Assembly (NCBI RefSeq): GCF_017916365.1
Contig: NZ_JAFMSU010000004.1
Location: 37,923-101,922, forward strand
Reading direction: 5' to 3'
Length of the DNA stretch: 64,000 nt
Source of the DNA: Rufibacter roseolus
GTDB lineage: Bacteria; Bacteroidota; Bacteroidia; Cytophagales; Hymenobacteraceae
Position 1 is the first letter of the stretch. Each line of letters opens with the position of its first letter. The notes beneath the pieces were generated by a model that was not told where the DNA came from, did no database searches, and worked only from the letters and a program-made list of their open reading frames with translations. This document shows positions 54,915 to 64,000 of this stretch, one piece after another. Position numbers and translations under genes: made by a program.

Positions 54915-54927
54915 TTATTCTGAATAA
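54915..54927. promoter_or_regulatory. Palindrome TTATTCTGAATAA before parA: candidate parS/operator
   Basis: It ends 7 bp before the parA ATG. The core TATTCTGAATA recurs at 56017-56027 (in the terminator hairpin after the operon) and at 56662-56672, so it brackets the partition genes. Confidence 0.55.
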
Positions 54928-54934
54928 TAAGTGC

Positions 54935-55720
54935 ATGGCTAAAATCTTTGCAATCGCTTTGAATAAAGGGGGGGTCGGCAAGTCCACTACGGCTGCCTAC
55001 CTGGGCGCAGCACTTGCCCGGCAGGGCAAGAAAGTACTCCTGATCGATTTGGATTCCCAGCGGAACTGCACGGACTGTTTTCCGCCGGAGATCTATGGCC
55101 TGGAAGAAACAGGCAACCCGGAGAATCATGTAGGCAAGCTGCTTACCGGGGCTATCACCGTTACGAAAGCCGTTCATCAGGCGAACGACCAACTGGACAT
55201 TATTCCTTCGCACAAAGACCTTTTGGAGTACGAAGAGGCGATTGCCAATAAACCTCGCCGGGAAGATCTTCTGCGTAAGGCGATCCGCAGTTATGCCGAT
55301 GAAAACTATGATTATGTTCTCATCGATACCCCTCCCCATTTGGGACTGGCTACATACAATGCCCTCTACACGGCGGATTACTACCTTGTACCAGTGACTG
55401 CCGAATACTTCTCCTACGATGGAATTGATGCCCTGATCCGGAAAGCCAATGCGGTGACGGAGGACACAGGCCTTGAGTTCGCCGGCGTAGTGCTCACCCG
55501 CTACAATGAGAAAGAGCGCGGAAAGGCTCTGCAAGCCATAGCCAGCGCCATCAAGGAGGAGACGTATTACAAGACCTTTAAAACGTATATTCGGAAGAAT
55601 GCCAAGATCGTGGAGGCTCAGATTGAACACCTGGACCTCTTCACCTACGCTCCTGAAAGCGCGGCTGCAGAGGACTACACCAATCTTGCACTAGAATTAA
55701 TGGACCGTTATGGCAGATAA
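54935..55720 (+). CDS. parA: ParA-type plasmid partition ATPase
   Basis: 261 residues. Deviant Walker A motif LNKGGVGKSTTAAYLG (residues 9-24), Walker A' strand VLLIDLDSQRNCTD, Walker B YVLIDTPPHLGLATYNA, and PVTAEYFSYDGIDAL after it, the full MinD/ParA signature. There is no N-terminal HTH, so it is the short type (Ib-like), in which the small partner protein usually controls transcription. ParA binds DNA non-specifically when loaded with ATP and moves plasmid copies apart through its partner. The stop overlaps the partner gene by 11 bases. Confidence 0.95.
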   Translation: MAKIFAIALNKGGVGKSTTAAYLGAALARQGKKVLLIDLDSQRNCTDCFPPEIYGLEETGNPENHVGKLLTGAITVTKAVHQANDQLDIIPSHKDLLEYEEAIANKPRREDLLRKAIRSYADENYDYVLIDTPPHLGLATYNALYTADYYLVPVTAEYFSYDGIDALIRKANAVTEDTGLEFAGVVLTRYNEKERGKALQAIASAIKEETYYKTFKTYIRKNAKIVEAQIEHLDLFTYAPESAAAEDYTNLALELMDRYGR

Positions 55721-55988
55721 AAAAGATTTTGCGGGGAAACTCAAGAACAGAGAGATGCCTGCTGCCCCTTCCGAAAAGAAGCGCTACAACTACCGCGAGA
55801 TTGGCCTGAACGGTCGCAAAAAAGCTCTTAACACGTTCTCTATCGATCCCGAAATCGAAGACAAGATTTTTCGGGATTCCTATTGGAACCGTAAGAAAAG
55901 GTCCTCTCTCGTAAATGAAATCCTGAAAGCCTATTACCAAGGCAAGGATTTTGAGGAAATTCCCCCAGAAGCTTATAAAACCAAATAA
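55710..55988 (+). CDS. Small basic ParA partner, probable centromere-binding protein
   Basis: 92 residues, highly charged and basic. KKRYNYREIGLNGRKKALNT then FSIDPEIEDKIFRDSYWN and KRSSLVNEILKAYYQGK look like a disordered basic N-terminus followed by a ribbon-helix-helix-type strand and two helices (compare 'R.SS.LVNE.L..Y'). Such proteins bind parS and stimulate ParA. Overlap with parA by 11 bases shows translational coupling. There is no similarity to classical long ParB. The candidate site is the repeated TATTCTGAATA. Confidence 0.8.
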   Translation: MADKKDFAGKLKNREMPAAPSEKKRYNYREIGLNGRKKALNTFSIDPEIEDKIFRDSYWNRKKRSSLVNEILKAYYQGKDFEEIPPEAYKTK

Positions 55989-56000
55989 AAATTATTCTCA

Positions 56001-56040
56001 ATAAACGCTATTCAACTATTCTGAATAGCGTTTATTTTTT
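56001..56040 (+). terminator. Terminator after parA operon, containing a parS-like core
   Basis: ATAAACGCTATTCA (56001-56014) pairs perfectly with TGAATAGCGTTTAT (56022-56035), loop of 7, then five Ts. The loop and right arm contain TATTCTGAATA (56017-56027), the same core as the palindrome before parA. Confidence 0.9.
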
Positions 56041-57081
56041 TATCTCTTTATGTTTTTATTGCTTTATTTGTTTATTATTCCCATTTTTAAACCAACATGA
56101 CTATTGTGACGCTACTCACGGAGACTATTTTCCAATAGAATCTTGGTTGCTGGTTTTCACTGGTATTGAATTGATTACCGCTTCATTTACTTGTTACTTT
56201 ATTCATTTATTCTATTATTACTTAATTTCTTTGTTACTTTATTGTTCTACTGCTTTATTTCTTTATTGTTCTCTCCTCGGGGATTTTCTGTTGCAAAGCT
56301 AATGGTTGCATTGGGGCGAGAAGTTGGGCAAGGTATAACAGGAAAGCCCAAGGCATTGTAACAGGGCCAAGAAGATCGATCTCTGACATCTTTAGGTAAA
56401 CCTTTTACCAATACTAAGGATCCAAGACTTTTGAGGCACTTATGCGAACTACCCAAAAGAGTTGCCAAAGCTATAAGGCGATACAATAGACCTGACTCCG
56501 TAATAAGAGAAAGGGCTCCTTAGATAGGGGTCAAAATTAACCAGGGTACGTAAGGGAAGCCAACGAAGACCGTAGGGTTTCATTCAAACGACAGCCCGGA
56601 ACATAGTCGACCTGCAAAGTCGAAATCAGGTAATACCATAACCATCCCACCCTTAATAATTTATTCTGAATAAATTAATTCAAAACAAACCAATAGCTTT
56701 CATTACTTTATTGTTTTATTCCTTTAGTCATTTATTTTTCTGTTCTCAACAAATTTATTTAAAATAAAAATATCATGTCTTTGCTAATAAGAACGATATC
56801 CCCAGGCTCTACCATACCCTGAGGTAGCCCTTAAAGCAAAGAGGCCGCAACAGACACCCTTAAAGGAATAAGGGAGAGGGGAGGACCTGCCTCAGGCAAC
56901 TTGGTTGAAGGAATACTTTAAGGGCTTAAGGTTCTCATACGCATTAATTCCCTACTTAACTAAACGGAAACTTTATGTAAGAAGGGAAGGAGGGAGGTGT
57001 TTTCACCACCTTTCGATATTTAAAAGGCACCTAGGCTTACTTTTGTTATCGGGGTTAGATTCACTCACTAAAAAAATAACT
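56041..57081. other. Intergenic region with CTTTATT-rich tracts and a third parS-like palindrome
   Basis: T-rich tracts made of TTTATT/CTTTATT units occur at about 56036-56075, 56185-56275 and 56700-56760. TTATTCTGAATAA lies at 56661-56673. The block from about 56275 to 56640 is GC-richer but encodes nothing I recognise; a minus-strand frame at 56247-56486 is not credible. A plus-strand frame upstream of 57082 is probably leader sequence. Confidence 0.5.
56661..56673. promoter_or_regulatory. Second full copy of TTATTCTGAATAA
   Basis: Identical to 54915-54927 and about 670 bp downstream of the ParA partner gene. Candidate parS copy. Confidence 0.5.
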
Positions 57082-57438
57082 ATGGATAACTTTTCTTCCA
57101 GTGGGTTGATCACCCAGACACCCTTTTTCTTTTTGCTTGATACGGCATTCAACTTACGAACGGGGTTTTTACCAGAGCGCAAATTGCACATTGCTACTAC
57201 TATCACCTTTCATAAGCCCTTCGACCGTGATTCCAGAAGGGCAGGACCGCTGCCTAATGAACCTTATTTCCGGGTGAGGTTACTAGACTCGCCCCAACCT
57301 CTGCTTATCACGGCCGGAGAGATGCATGTTCTTAACTCGCACTTCCCTGATGGAATCTCACAGGAACCCTTGACAGGAGAGTACTTAGGAGTAGAACAGA
57401 TCTTATATATGGTTCAGTACCCATTACACTTCAACTAG
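57082..57438 (+). CDS. Small hypothetical plasmid protein
   Basis: 118 residues from the ATG at 57082 (MDNFSSSGLITQTPFFFLLD). An in-frame ATG at 56905 would add a basic, poorly composed 59-residue leader and is less likely. The product has no signal or known motif; strands such as KLHIATTITFHKPF and YFRVRLLDS suggest a compact beta domain. It stands alone between the partition region and the T9SS client genes. Function unknown. Confidence 0.5.
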   Translation: MDNFSSSGLITQTPFFFLLDTAFNLRTGFLPERKLHIATTITFHKPFDRDSRRAGPLPNEPYFRVRLLDSPQPLLITAGEMHVLNSHFPDGISQEPLTGEYLGVEQILYMVQYPLHFN

Positions 57439-58058
57439 GAAGCCTCCCTTCCTGCACTAGTGACATCCAAGAGCTTAAGCATAGAAGCGTTTGGAAGCAT
57501 ACTTCCTTGGAACTTACCTATTGCTCCTTCATATGAGAACCGTTACAACTCTAGATAAACACAGGCTCGAATCCTACCAATTAGATGCATTGGCTTTCCA
57601 TAGTGCTTTTAAGTTCATATGATACCCCATTTGCAAGGTCCCCCACCCACCTAATGTTTCCAGAACACTCTTGGCTCCCTTCCTAAACAAAAGTTTTGTA
57701 AATCTACATTGGTCAGCAACCTATTCTAATTACCTTAAAATTACTCACTTATAAGTATCCTTTTTAAGCAACTATTTATATATTTTTAATATAATTTTTA
57801 CTTTTTTTAATATTTAAATATTTAAGCTGGTGAACCTAGCGCTTTATTCCCGCAGTAGTTGGTACTGGCTTGTATTTCTCTAAGCCAAGCTCAATTGGAA
57901 GATGTTCCATTTGAGCTTATACCATATCCCTGTAAACTTTTGCAAATCGATCCTAACAGGCAGTTAAACCCTTTTTTTGAAATACTTCAACCTCAGAAAC
58001 ACAAGAAAATACCGGTACCTGAAATTACTTAACCAATATAAAATTTAATCTCTCCCAA
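57439..58058. other. Intergenic stretch, nothing recognised
   Basis: 620 bp. A very AT-rich segment at about 57770-57830 may contain the promoter of the large exported protein gene; no TAnnTTTG/TTTG pair is convincing. Confidence 0.4.
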
Positions 58059-61000
58059 ATGAAAATAGACTTTTACTACTCTTATAGATACCTCCTCATC
58101 GCTTTACTGCTCCTTACGGGATTTCAAGTCAGTGCCCAGGATACCTTGAATGTCCAGGTTTACAACCAAGCGAATACTCCTGGCTTCCCCACCGCTAATT
58201 TCCAACGGATTGAAGTTGATGGGAAAGGGCATGTTTGGCTTGGTGCCAATGGCCAGGGACTTATAAAGTTCAATCCGTTTACCAAGGCGGCTGATAGTAT
58301 AACTTTCACTGCTTTCCCTACCCACCAGGTAAGAGCCATCGCGAAAGATCAAAAGGGAGATATTTGGTTTGCATCAGGAACTGGGGGAGTCCAAGCGACG
58401 GGAGGCGCTATCCGAAAATTCACTAAAGGGAGTATGGACTCTTTAACCTCCTACAATATAGTAGGGGCTGAGTTCCCAATCGTCTCCCGATATGTCAATG
58501 GATTAGCCGCAGGCCCCGGGAACACTATGTGGGCCGCTCACGGGCAAACACTGACCTCCAATGTGACCACTGAGGGGGGGATAGGCCGGTTTGATGGAAC
58601 AAGGTGGCATAAAATTATTATTGGCTTACCCTCCAGCGACAGGAGGGTGCTGACCATCGGGAAAGTAGGGGAAAAGATGTGGGCAGGGGTAGACCGTTCC
58701 TGTTTTAATGGTGCCTGTGTTGCCCCTTATATTGCCGAATACAGCGACAAGGGCGAGTTTATTAGAAATGTTCCCTCTGGCCTGCCGTTTTCGGATGCCG
58801 CAGGTGCGCCACTGCCAAGGGCCATCTTTAGTGATAGCAAGGGTAGGGTTTGGGTAGGTTTAAGTACAGGCGCGGGGGTTGTGGCAGTTTTCGAAAATGA
58901 AACGTGGACGGTCATCAACAATTCCACCAATAGATTGCCCGCTAACACAGCCGTTAATTTCAACTCGGTAAGGGAAGACAAGAGCGGGAACATCTGGATC
59001 GGAACATCCAATGGGCTCCTCAGATTCTCGGGTTACTCTTATACTGACCTTGCCTCCTGGACATTGTACACCACCGACCACAAACTTCCTTCGAATTTTA
59101 TTACGGGCATCGCTTTCTGGGAAGAGGATATGTGGCTATCGACGAGTGCAGGATTAGCAAGAGTTATGAGTAATCTCACGATCAGCGGGGTTGTCCATAA
59201 TATTGACGCTTTTACCCCAACAGGAAACATTGTGGAAAGGAACCTGGCAGGCGCTAAGGTAAAACTATTGAAACACCTGACAACTCAAGTTATAGACTCC
59301 ACAGAGACAGACGCCGACGGGAAATTCAAATTTGATCCTTCTAAGTTGGAGGCAGGAGTTAGTTATAGTGTTCAGGTCTTCATGAAAGGAAGCACCTTGG
59401 AACATGAGGTTACCATCAATGATTTGAAACCTACCATTTCCCCTGTAACTATCAAGTTCCCCTTGGCTCTCAAAGAGCAACTGTACAAAACCCTTACCCA
59501 GAATTTAAAGGAGTTTGAATATAAATGGAAGTTTGCTGATGCAGAATTGTTCACCGGTAAAATCGACGGGTATAACACTTCAGAACTTGAACAACTGATT
59601 TCTAAGGGAAAATGGCACAAGGTGAAAGACCATCAAGAGGAAGCGCTGGAGGGAATGCTTCGAACTTTATTGGCCTTGCATATGGTGGAGGAGCATTACA
59701 AGGAAAGTGATCAACTGGTCAACAAAACCGTTGAATCCATTCTCGATGTGTTTCTTTTCTTGGCTAAATCAATAGACAACCACAAGAAGGACGTAGAACT
59801 TCCAACGCAGTTTAAAGTTAAAAAATTAAAGTGGCCATTTAGCGCTACCCTAACAACTTCCAGTCAAAAAATCTTAAAGTATGTCTACAATAGCTGGTAC
59901 AAGGAATCTATAAAGCATAGGATTACCTCGATCGAAGATCTAGCAACGAAAAACGCCTTATTAGTGGCTCTAGACCAAGCTGAGCTTCTTCTCTTCGAAG
60001 ACGTGGCGGCTGACTATGTTGAAAGGCGATTTAAAGAGATTTTCGTGAATCTTGGAAGCAAAAGCCTTCAAAAAGACTATTATATCCATAACACCCAAAA
60101 GTTTGTTGATGACGCTTATTGGGACGGCTCTACAAATGATTTGAGGAACGGCTTTACCGGAGCAGCCACAGATGCTTACAAGATACTTAATGAAACCAAG
60201 GAGGCCAACTTGCAGGCACTAGAAGAAGGCCAACTCGCTCAAGACTTAAGTTCCACCTGGGGGGATGCTGGGAGCGTGGGCGAGTTCTGGAAAGCTTTTT
60301 CAACTTCCGCAAAGGTGGCCTCATTTGCAGCTGCTGCAGGAGCAGTTATTATCTACAATCATCGGTATTTTGATTTGGTGGATCGTTTGGAGCAACCCTA
60401 TGAACGTTCCTATTCAAGTGAGAGGCAAGCAAACGCCATTAGTAGGCGGAGTCGCACAATCAGCGTTGAGGAATTGCAAGCTTATAACAGCCAGCTTGGG
60501 GTATTAAGAAATAGTGTAGTCTCTAAGAATTTTAAGGCCATTGAAAAGGAATATAAAAAATTAGAGGCCCTAGAGAACAGAATCGATCAATCCATAAAGG
60601 AAATCAAATTCGCTCTTTCGGCAGCCATACCACAAGGAGAGAAGTTGGATGGCTTTGATGGTGTATATACCCAAACCTTTTCCCTCTTCAATAAAAACAT
60701 TGCCAGTAGGATTGCTTTTGAATACAGTACCCATCAGTTCTTCAGTGACACCTTGGATGCAAGCCAAGGCGCGGAACTCATTAAAATGATTGACTCGCTG
60801 GTTGTTTCCAACAACAGCCTGAAAAAAATCGGCAATCCCCTGGCAATACTTTCAGGGGTAAGGGTACCTGCTTCCATATACCTAAAAAGCGTTACTATTC
60901 CAGATTCTATCAGGTATAACTCAGATTTCCAAATAATCCTTCATTACAAAAATTTCGGTTCCGCGGAGAGTGAGCCATTTGATATAATCCTTAGCCATTC

Positions 61001-61910
61001 CCCTGAGTTGGGCCTCTCCTCGGATTCAGTAAGGTTGGAAGGCTTAGCGTCGGATGAAGAGGCGAGCTTAACATTAAACGTAAAAGCGGGCGACCTCAGC
61101 TCTAATCCTTACATCAGAGCTTACTTCAAAACTCCTCTCCCCAATTTGGAAAACATCATATTCAAAGTGAGCTCGGCAGTTCTAACGAAGGATGCGTTGG
61201 CCAAGCAAGACCAAACCCTAACTTTTGCCGTCATTCCTGCTAAGACAGTGGGGGATGCGCCTTTTGCTTTAACTGCCACCGCCTCCTCAGGGCTTCCCAT
61301 CAGCTATAGCGTAGTATCTGGACCGGCAAGGATCGAAGGGAACATGGTTACCATTACAGGGGAGGGTACCGTAACAGTGAAGGCTAAGCAAGAGGGAAAT
61401 GAAGGTTTCAACTCTGCCCCTGAAGTGACGGTGAGCTTCTGCGTTGTACCAGCCAAGCCTGTTATCACGCAATCTGGAACCATGCTTACGTCCAGCAGCG
61501 CAACTGGAAACCAATGGTACCTTAACGGCTCAATTATACCAGGAGCCACTTCAAACACATTAACCCTGCAACAATCTGGCATATACGCGGTAAGGATCAT
61601 CGGAAGCTGCGGCACAAGTGAGATGTCCACTGCTGTCACTTATAATATTACCGGTTTGGAAGAGGAACTATCAAAGCACTTCCGGATTTACCCAAACCCA
61701 ACACAGAACAACCTCTCTGTGGAAATCCATGACAATTTGAAACTGAACAGGCTAACAATTTATTCAATACAAGGAAAGATCGTAACAGAAATCAAGGAAA
61801 GCAGAAAAGGTTTTATTTCATTAACTCTAGGACATTTAGAAAAAGGCCTTTACATCATGAGGTTAGATACTAATAAGGGTGTCCTTTATAAGAAAATAGT
61901 TCTTGAGTAA
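58059..61910 (+). CDS. T9SS-exported protein with beta-propeller repeats and type A sorting domain
   Basis: 1283 residues. Signal peptide (YLLIALLLLTGFQVSAQ). Residues about 40-370 are two-component-regulator-type propeller blades, with VWLGANGQGLIKFNP, IWFASGTGG, VWVGLSTG, IWIGTSNGLLRF and MWLSTSAGLARV. Next comes a carboxypeptidase-regulatory-like module (about 375-470, DADGKFKFDPSKL). A long helical region (about 475-920) and a CARDB-like module (SIRYNSDFQIILHYKNFGSA) follow. After these come repeats with TLTFAVIPAKTVGDAPF, and an Ig-like module with GNQWYLNGS and SGIYAVRI. The last 75 residues (FRIYPNPTQNNLSVEI, then GLYIMRL and KKIVLE) are a type A T9SS C-terminal domain. It should be secreted and attached to the cell surface. 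No enzymatic motif is visible, so it is probably structural or adhesive. Confidence 0.9.
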   Translation: MKIDFYYSYRYLLIALLLLTGFQVSAQDTLNVQVYNQANTPGFPTANFQRIEVDGKGHVWLGANGQGLIKFNPFTKAADSITFTAFPTHQVRAIAKDQKGDIWFASGTGGVQATGGAIRKFTKGSMDSLTSYNIVGAEFPIVSRYVNGLAAGPGNTMWAAHGQTLTSNVTTEGGIGRFDGTRWHKIIIGLPSSDRRVLTIGKVGEKMWAGVDRSCFNGACVAPYIAEYSDKGEFIRNVPSGLPFSDAAGAPLPRAIFSDSKGRVWVGLSTGAGVVAVFENETWTVINNSTNRLPANTAVNFNSVREDKSGNIWIGTSNGLLRFSGYSYTDLASWTLYTTDHKLPSNFITGIAFWEEDMWLSTSAGLARVMSNLTISGVVHNIDAFTPTGNIVERNLAGAKVKLLKHLTTQVIDSTETDADGKFKFDPSKLEAGVSYSVQVFMKGSTLEHEVTINDLKPTISPVTIKFPLALKEQLYKTLTQNLKEFEYKWKFADAELFTGKIDGYNTSELEQLISKGKWHKVKDHQEEALEGMLRTLLALHMVEEHYKESDQLVNKTVESILDVFLFLAKSIDNHKKDVELPTQFKVKKLKWPFSATLTTSSQKILKYVYNSWYKESIKHRITSIEDLATKNALLVALDQAELLLFEDVAADYVERRFKEIFVNLGSKSLQKDYYIHNTQKFVDDAYWDGSTNDLRNGFTGAATDAYKILNETKEANLQALEEGQLAQDLSSTWGDAGSVGEFWKAFSTSAKVASFAAAAGAVIIYNHRYFDLVDRLEQPYERSYSSERQANAISRRSRTISVEELQAYNSQLGVLRNSVVSKNFKAIEKEYKKLEALENRIDQSIKEIKFALSAAIPQGEKLDGFDGVYTQTFSLFNKNIASRIAFEYSTHQFFSDTLDASQGAELIKMIDSLVVSNNSLKKIGNPLAILSGVRVPASIYLKSVTIPDSIRYNSDFQIILHYKNFGSAESEPFDIILSHSPELGLSSDSVRLEGLASDEEASLTLNVKAGDLSSNPYIRAYFKTPLPNLENIIFKVSSAVLTKDALAKQDQTLTFAVIPAKTVGDAPFALTATASSGLPISYSVVSGPARIEGNMVTITGEGTVTVKAKQEGNEGFNSAPEVTVSFCVVPAKPVITQSGTMLTSSSATGNQWYLNGSIIPGATSNTLTLQQSGIYAVRIIGSCGTSEMSTAVTYNITGLEEELSKHFRIYPNPTQNNLSVEIHDNLKLNRLTIYSIQGKIVTEIKESRKGFISLTLGHLEKGLYIMRLDTNKGVLYKKIVLE

Positions 61911-62336
61911 GAGGTTTTTCTAAACAGAGAAGTGCTCAACCATTGAAACTTGCTTTATCTACATTTCCCTTAGATTATCTGGTTAAAAGCCATTCATAAT
62001 GCGCTTTATAGGCTAAGAGAATCGTTCTCAGTTTAACATAAGAGGCATTATAGGCTAAGTGCATCTCCTGCAGCCTTGCATAACAGGCCCTATATCCCTC
62101 TCTCTAACTGAGAAGTTGTGTGCTTACTCACGGTCCATTCTTTCAGAAAAATTATATAACAAGCACAACCAACTATTAGGGGTATGCTATTAGGGGCATA
62201 AAGTTTACTTATAAATGATTATTGCTAAGAATGAATCATGTTCTTAACTTGTGATTAATCATATATAATATATAAATTTTCTTATTTTGTTCATTTTGTT
62301 TTCACCTTCTGAATTAGTCTAACCAAAACTAATTGG
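61911..62336. other. Intergenic stretch with a 12-bp direct repeat
   Basis: TTATAGGCTAAG occurs at 62006-62017 and 62048-62059. A short GAGAA/TTCTC hairpin lies at 62018-62030. No gene seen. Confidence 0.45.
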
Positions 62337-62362
62337 AAGCTGAATCAGCCGTGATTCAGCTT
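62337..62362. promoter_or_regulatory. 11-bp perfect hairpin in the leader of the last gene
   Basis: AAGCTGAATCA (62337-62347) pairs with TGATTCAGCTT (62352-62362) around GCCG, 20 bp before the ATG at 62383. No T-run follows, so an operator or leader structure is more likely than a terminator. Confidence 0.5.
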
Positions 62363-62382
62363 AAAAGCTATAATCCTTTCTT

Positions 62383-64000
62383 ATGAAGCTCTTTACGAGA
62401 TTGGCCCCTGCCATGGCAACGGCACATTACCGAAAATTACTGATCTACATTTCTTGTCAGAAGGTTACTCTTCCGGTAGTTGCCTTTCTTCTAACCAGCT
62501 TGAATGTTTCCGCCCAAGCCCCTGATGTTTTGTCATGGGACAGGACAGTCGGGGGAGCAGGTACAGAAGAGCTTCGGAGCCTCGCCCTCACTCCCGATGG
62601 AGGGTATCTGTTGGGTGGGTATTCTAACTCCGGTATATCCGGCGACAAAACCTCGACTAGCTTTGGTGGCTATGATTTTTGGATAGCCAAGGTGGACGGG
62701 AGCGGGAATAAGGGCTGGAATAGGAGCTATGGGGCCAGCGGGGATGACCGACTTCAGGCTCTTATACAAACATCGGGGGGCGGTTTCCTCTTGGGGGGAT
62801 CTTCCAACTCTTTCACATCTGCCACCAAGAGCTCTCCATCAAAGGGAGGGAGCGACTATTGGGTGGTGAAAGTGGATGGTAACGGCAACAGAACCTTTGA
62901 CAAATCCATTGGGGGAGCTGGTGATGAGCAGCTACAGGCAGTCATCCAAACCTCTGACGGAGGGTTCCTGCTGGGGGGATACTCCAACACAAGCATCTCA
63001 GGAGACAAGACTTCAGGCTCCAGGGGGTGGTACGATTATTGGGTCGTGAAGCTGGACGGCAATGGGAATAAGCTTTGGGATAGAACCTTCGGCGGGTCGT
63101 CCGAAGACCGGCTACAACGGCTGGTCCAAACCTCTGACGGAGGCTACCTATTAGGGGGGTATTCCAACTCTGGAATGTCAGGCGAGAAAACTGAGCCGAG
63201 CAAAGGGGGCTATGACTTTTGGGTTGTGAGGGTGGACCATAATGGGAATAAGCTATGGGACAAGACTATCGGAGGTGTTTTGACGGAAGAGCTTCGAGGC
63301 TTGGTTCAAACCCCAAACGGAGGGTTCCTGCTTGGCGGGTACTCTACCTCTGACGTATCAGGTGACAAAACCGGGGCAAGGATGGGCGAATCCGACTATT
63401 GGGTGGTGAAGCTGGACGGCAGCGCCAATAAGCTCTGGGACAAAACGGTAGGAGGCAACAGCGGGGAACAACTCCAGGAACTCGTCCAGGCACCAGGGGG
63501 AGGATATGTTTTAGGCGGTTGGTCAGTATCGGGTGTGTCGGGCGACAAAACCGAACCTAATAAGGGAAGTTTTGATTACTGGATGGTCAAGCTGGATGAC
63601 AATGGAGGCAGGCTTTGGGATAGGACGATTGGCGGAACGAGCAGCGATGTTCTCCAGAGTCTAATCCCGGGCCAAAACGGAGGCTACGTCTTGGGAGGGT
63701 ATTCCAATTCCCCAGTACTTGGCGACAAGAGCGAGGGGAGCAAAGGGTTAACGGACTACTGGATTACCAGAACCTTGGAACCGATTGATCCGACCCTGCT
63801 ACCTAAGAAAGTATGGGATATGGCCTTTGGAGGGAGTAACGCAGATGTTCTCCAAAGCATGATTCAAACCTCGGACGGAGGGTTCCTGCTGGGGGGATAC
63901 TCCGGCTCCGGCATATCGGGCGACAAGACCGAGGCGAGCAAAGGACTGGATGACTACTGGGTCGTCAGGCTGGACAGGGATGGCAATAAACTCTGGGACA
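62383..64000 (+). CDS. Exported protein of about 65-residue 'LIQTSDGGFLLGGYS' repeats, truncated by window end
   Basis: The frame is open from the ATG at 62383 to the right edge (over 539 codons). A hydrophobic segment ending NVSAQAPD is a signal peptide. Eight tandem units of about 62-66 residues follow. Each begins with GG..(D/E)(D/E)xLQxL, then QTSDGGFLLGGYSNS, SGDKT, DYWVVKLD and GNKLWD. The pattern is common in Bacteroidota T9SS substrates and is thought to form a beta-propeller. DNA of distant units is nearly identical in places (CGGAGGGTTCCTGCTGGGGG occurs near 62957 and 63877), indicating recent duplication or conversion. The C-terminus, where a sorting domain is expected, is outside the window. 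Confidence 0.88.
   Translation, partial: MKLFTRLAPAMATAHYRKLLIYISCQKVTLPVVAFLLTSLNVSAQAPDVLSWDRTVGGAGTEELRSLALTPDGGYLLGGYSNSGISGDKTSTSFGGYDFWIAKVDGSGNKGWNRSYGASGDDRLQALIQTSGGGFLLGGSSNSFTSATKSSPSKGGSDYWVVKVDGNGNRTFDKSIGGAGDEQLQAVIQTSDGGFLLGGYSNTSISGDKTSGSRGWYDYWVVKLDGNGNKLWDRTFGGSSEDRLQRLVQTSDGGYLLGGYSNSGMSGEKTEPSKGGYDFWVVRVDHNGNKLWDKTIGGVLTEELRGLVQTPNGGFLLGGYSTSDVSGDKTGARMGESDYWVVKLDGSANKLWDKTVGGNSGEQLQELVQAPGGGYVLGGWSVSGVSGDKTEPNKGSFDYWMVKLDDNGGRLWDRTIGGTSSDVLQSLIPGQNGGYVLGGYSNSPVLGDKSEGSKGLTDYWITRTLEPIDPTLLPKKVWDMAFGGSNADVLQSMIQTSDGGFLLGGYSGSGISGDKTEASKGLDDYWVVRLDRDGNKLWD

Noticed and set aside
54845..55630. Minus-strand open frame of 261 codons opposite parA
   Set aside because: It mirrors the parA gene, whose motifs are unambiguous; the antisense product has no recognisable motif.
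56247..56486. 79-codon minus-strand frame
   Set aside because: It overlaps T-rich tracts and has no motif or neighbouring partner gene.
1..64000. tRNA, rRNA and riboswitch genes
   Set aside because: No cloverleaf-compatible segment with a GTTCRA-type T-loop, rRNA-like block or known riboswitch core was noticed by eye; a covariance-model scan was not possible here.

Overview
The window looks like part of a plasmid or plasmid-derived accessory region from a member of the Bacteroidota, most likely a Cytophagales-like organism, although no marker fixes the genus. The phylum call rests on three things: C-terminal sorting domains of the type IX secretion system (T9SS), a PorP/SprF-like outer-membrane protein directly behind a giant repeat adhesin, and at least one promoter carrying the TAnnTTTG -7 element. 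The plasmid call rests on a Rep_3-family initiator (50636-51679, minus) next to an iteron origin with a DnaA box (51718-52185), and on a ParA ATPase with a small partner (54935-55988) flanked by palindromes that could be partition sites.

Layout. 1-3894: a three-gene minus-strand set encoding secreted or membrane proteins. 3895-5560: a gene-poor stretch holding the decayed remains of an archaemetzincin-type metalloprotease. 5561-6232: a serine recombinase with a 46-bp inverted repeat upstream. 6665-18222: a tight minus-strand operon of seven genes, probably a multicomponent machine on the inner membrane. In transcription order these are a vWA-like lipoprotein, a small membrane protein, a tubulin/FtsZ-like GTPase candidate, an 1173-residue protein with an actin/Hsp70-fold ATPase domain, a lid-less Hsp70, and two membrane-anchored proteins. 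A second small lipoprotein (18335-18706) may lead the operon. This is the best candidate for an undescribed system.

19-34 kb is a loosely packed accessory region. It holds an HDAC-like deacetylase, two nuclease-like proteins, a two-domain alpha/beta hydrolase, an operon joining a Cys4 protein to an L,D-transpeptidase and a transglutaminase-like protein, several unknown genes, and two genes broken by single lesions (N-formylglutamate amidohydrolase and a pentapeptide-repeat protein). 35-45 kb is the PorP/SprF plus 2929-residue adhesin pair. 46-50 kb holds a GIY-YIG protein, a Fic enzyme with an operator-like upstream region, long imperfect repeats and a nonsense-interrupted GIY-YIG-like gene. 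50.6-57.4 kb is the replication, recombination and partition block. 58-64 kb encodes two large exported proteins, the first with a type A T9SS sorting domain and the second a repeat protein cut by the window edge.

Small lesions recur: a nonsense codon in two genes, a 5-bp duplication in one, an apparent 1-nt deletion in one, and multiple lesions in the archaemetzincin. This fits relaxed selection on accessory DNA, but sequencing error cannot be excluded for the single-nucleotide cases. All assignments come from reading motifs by eye; no database search was run.
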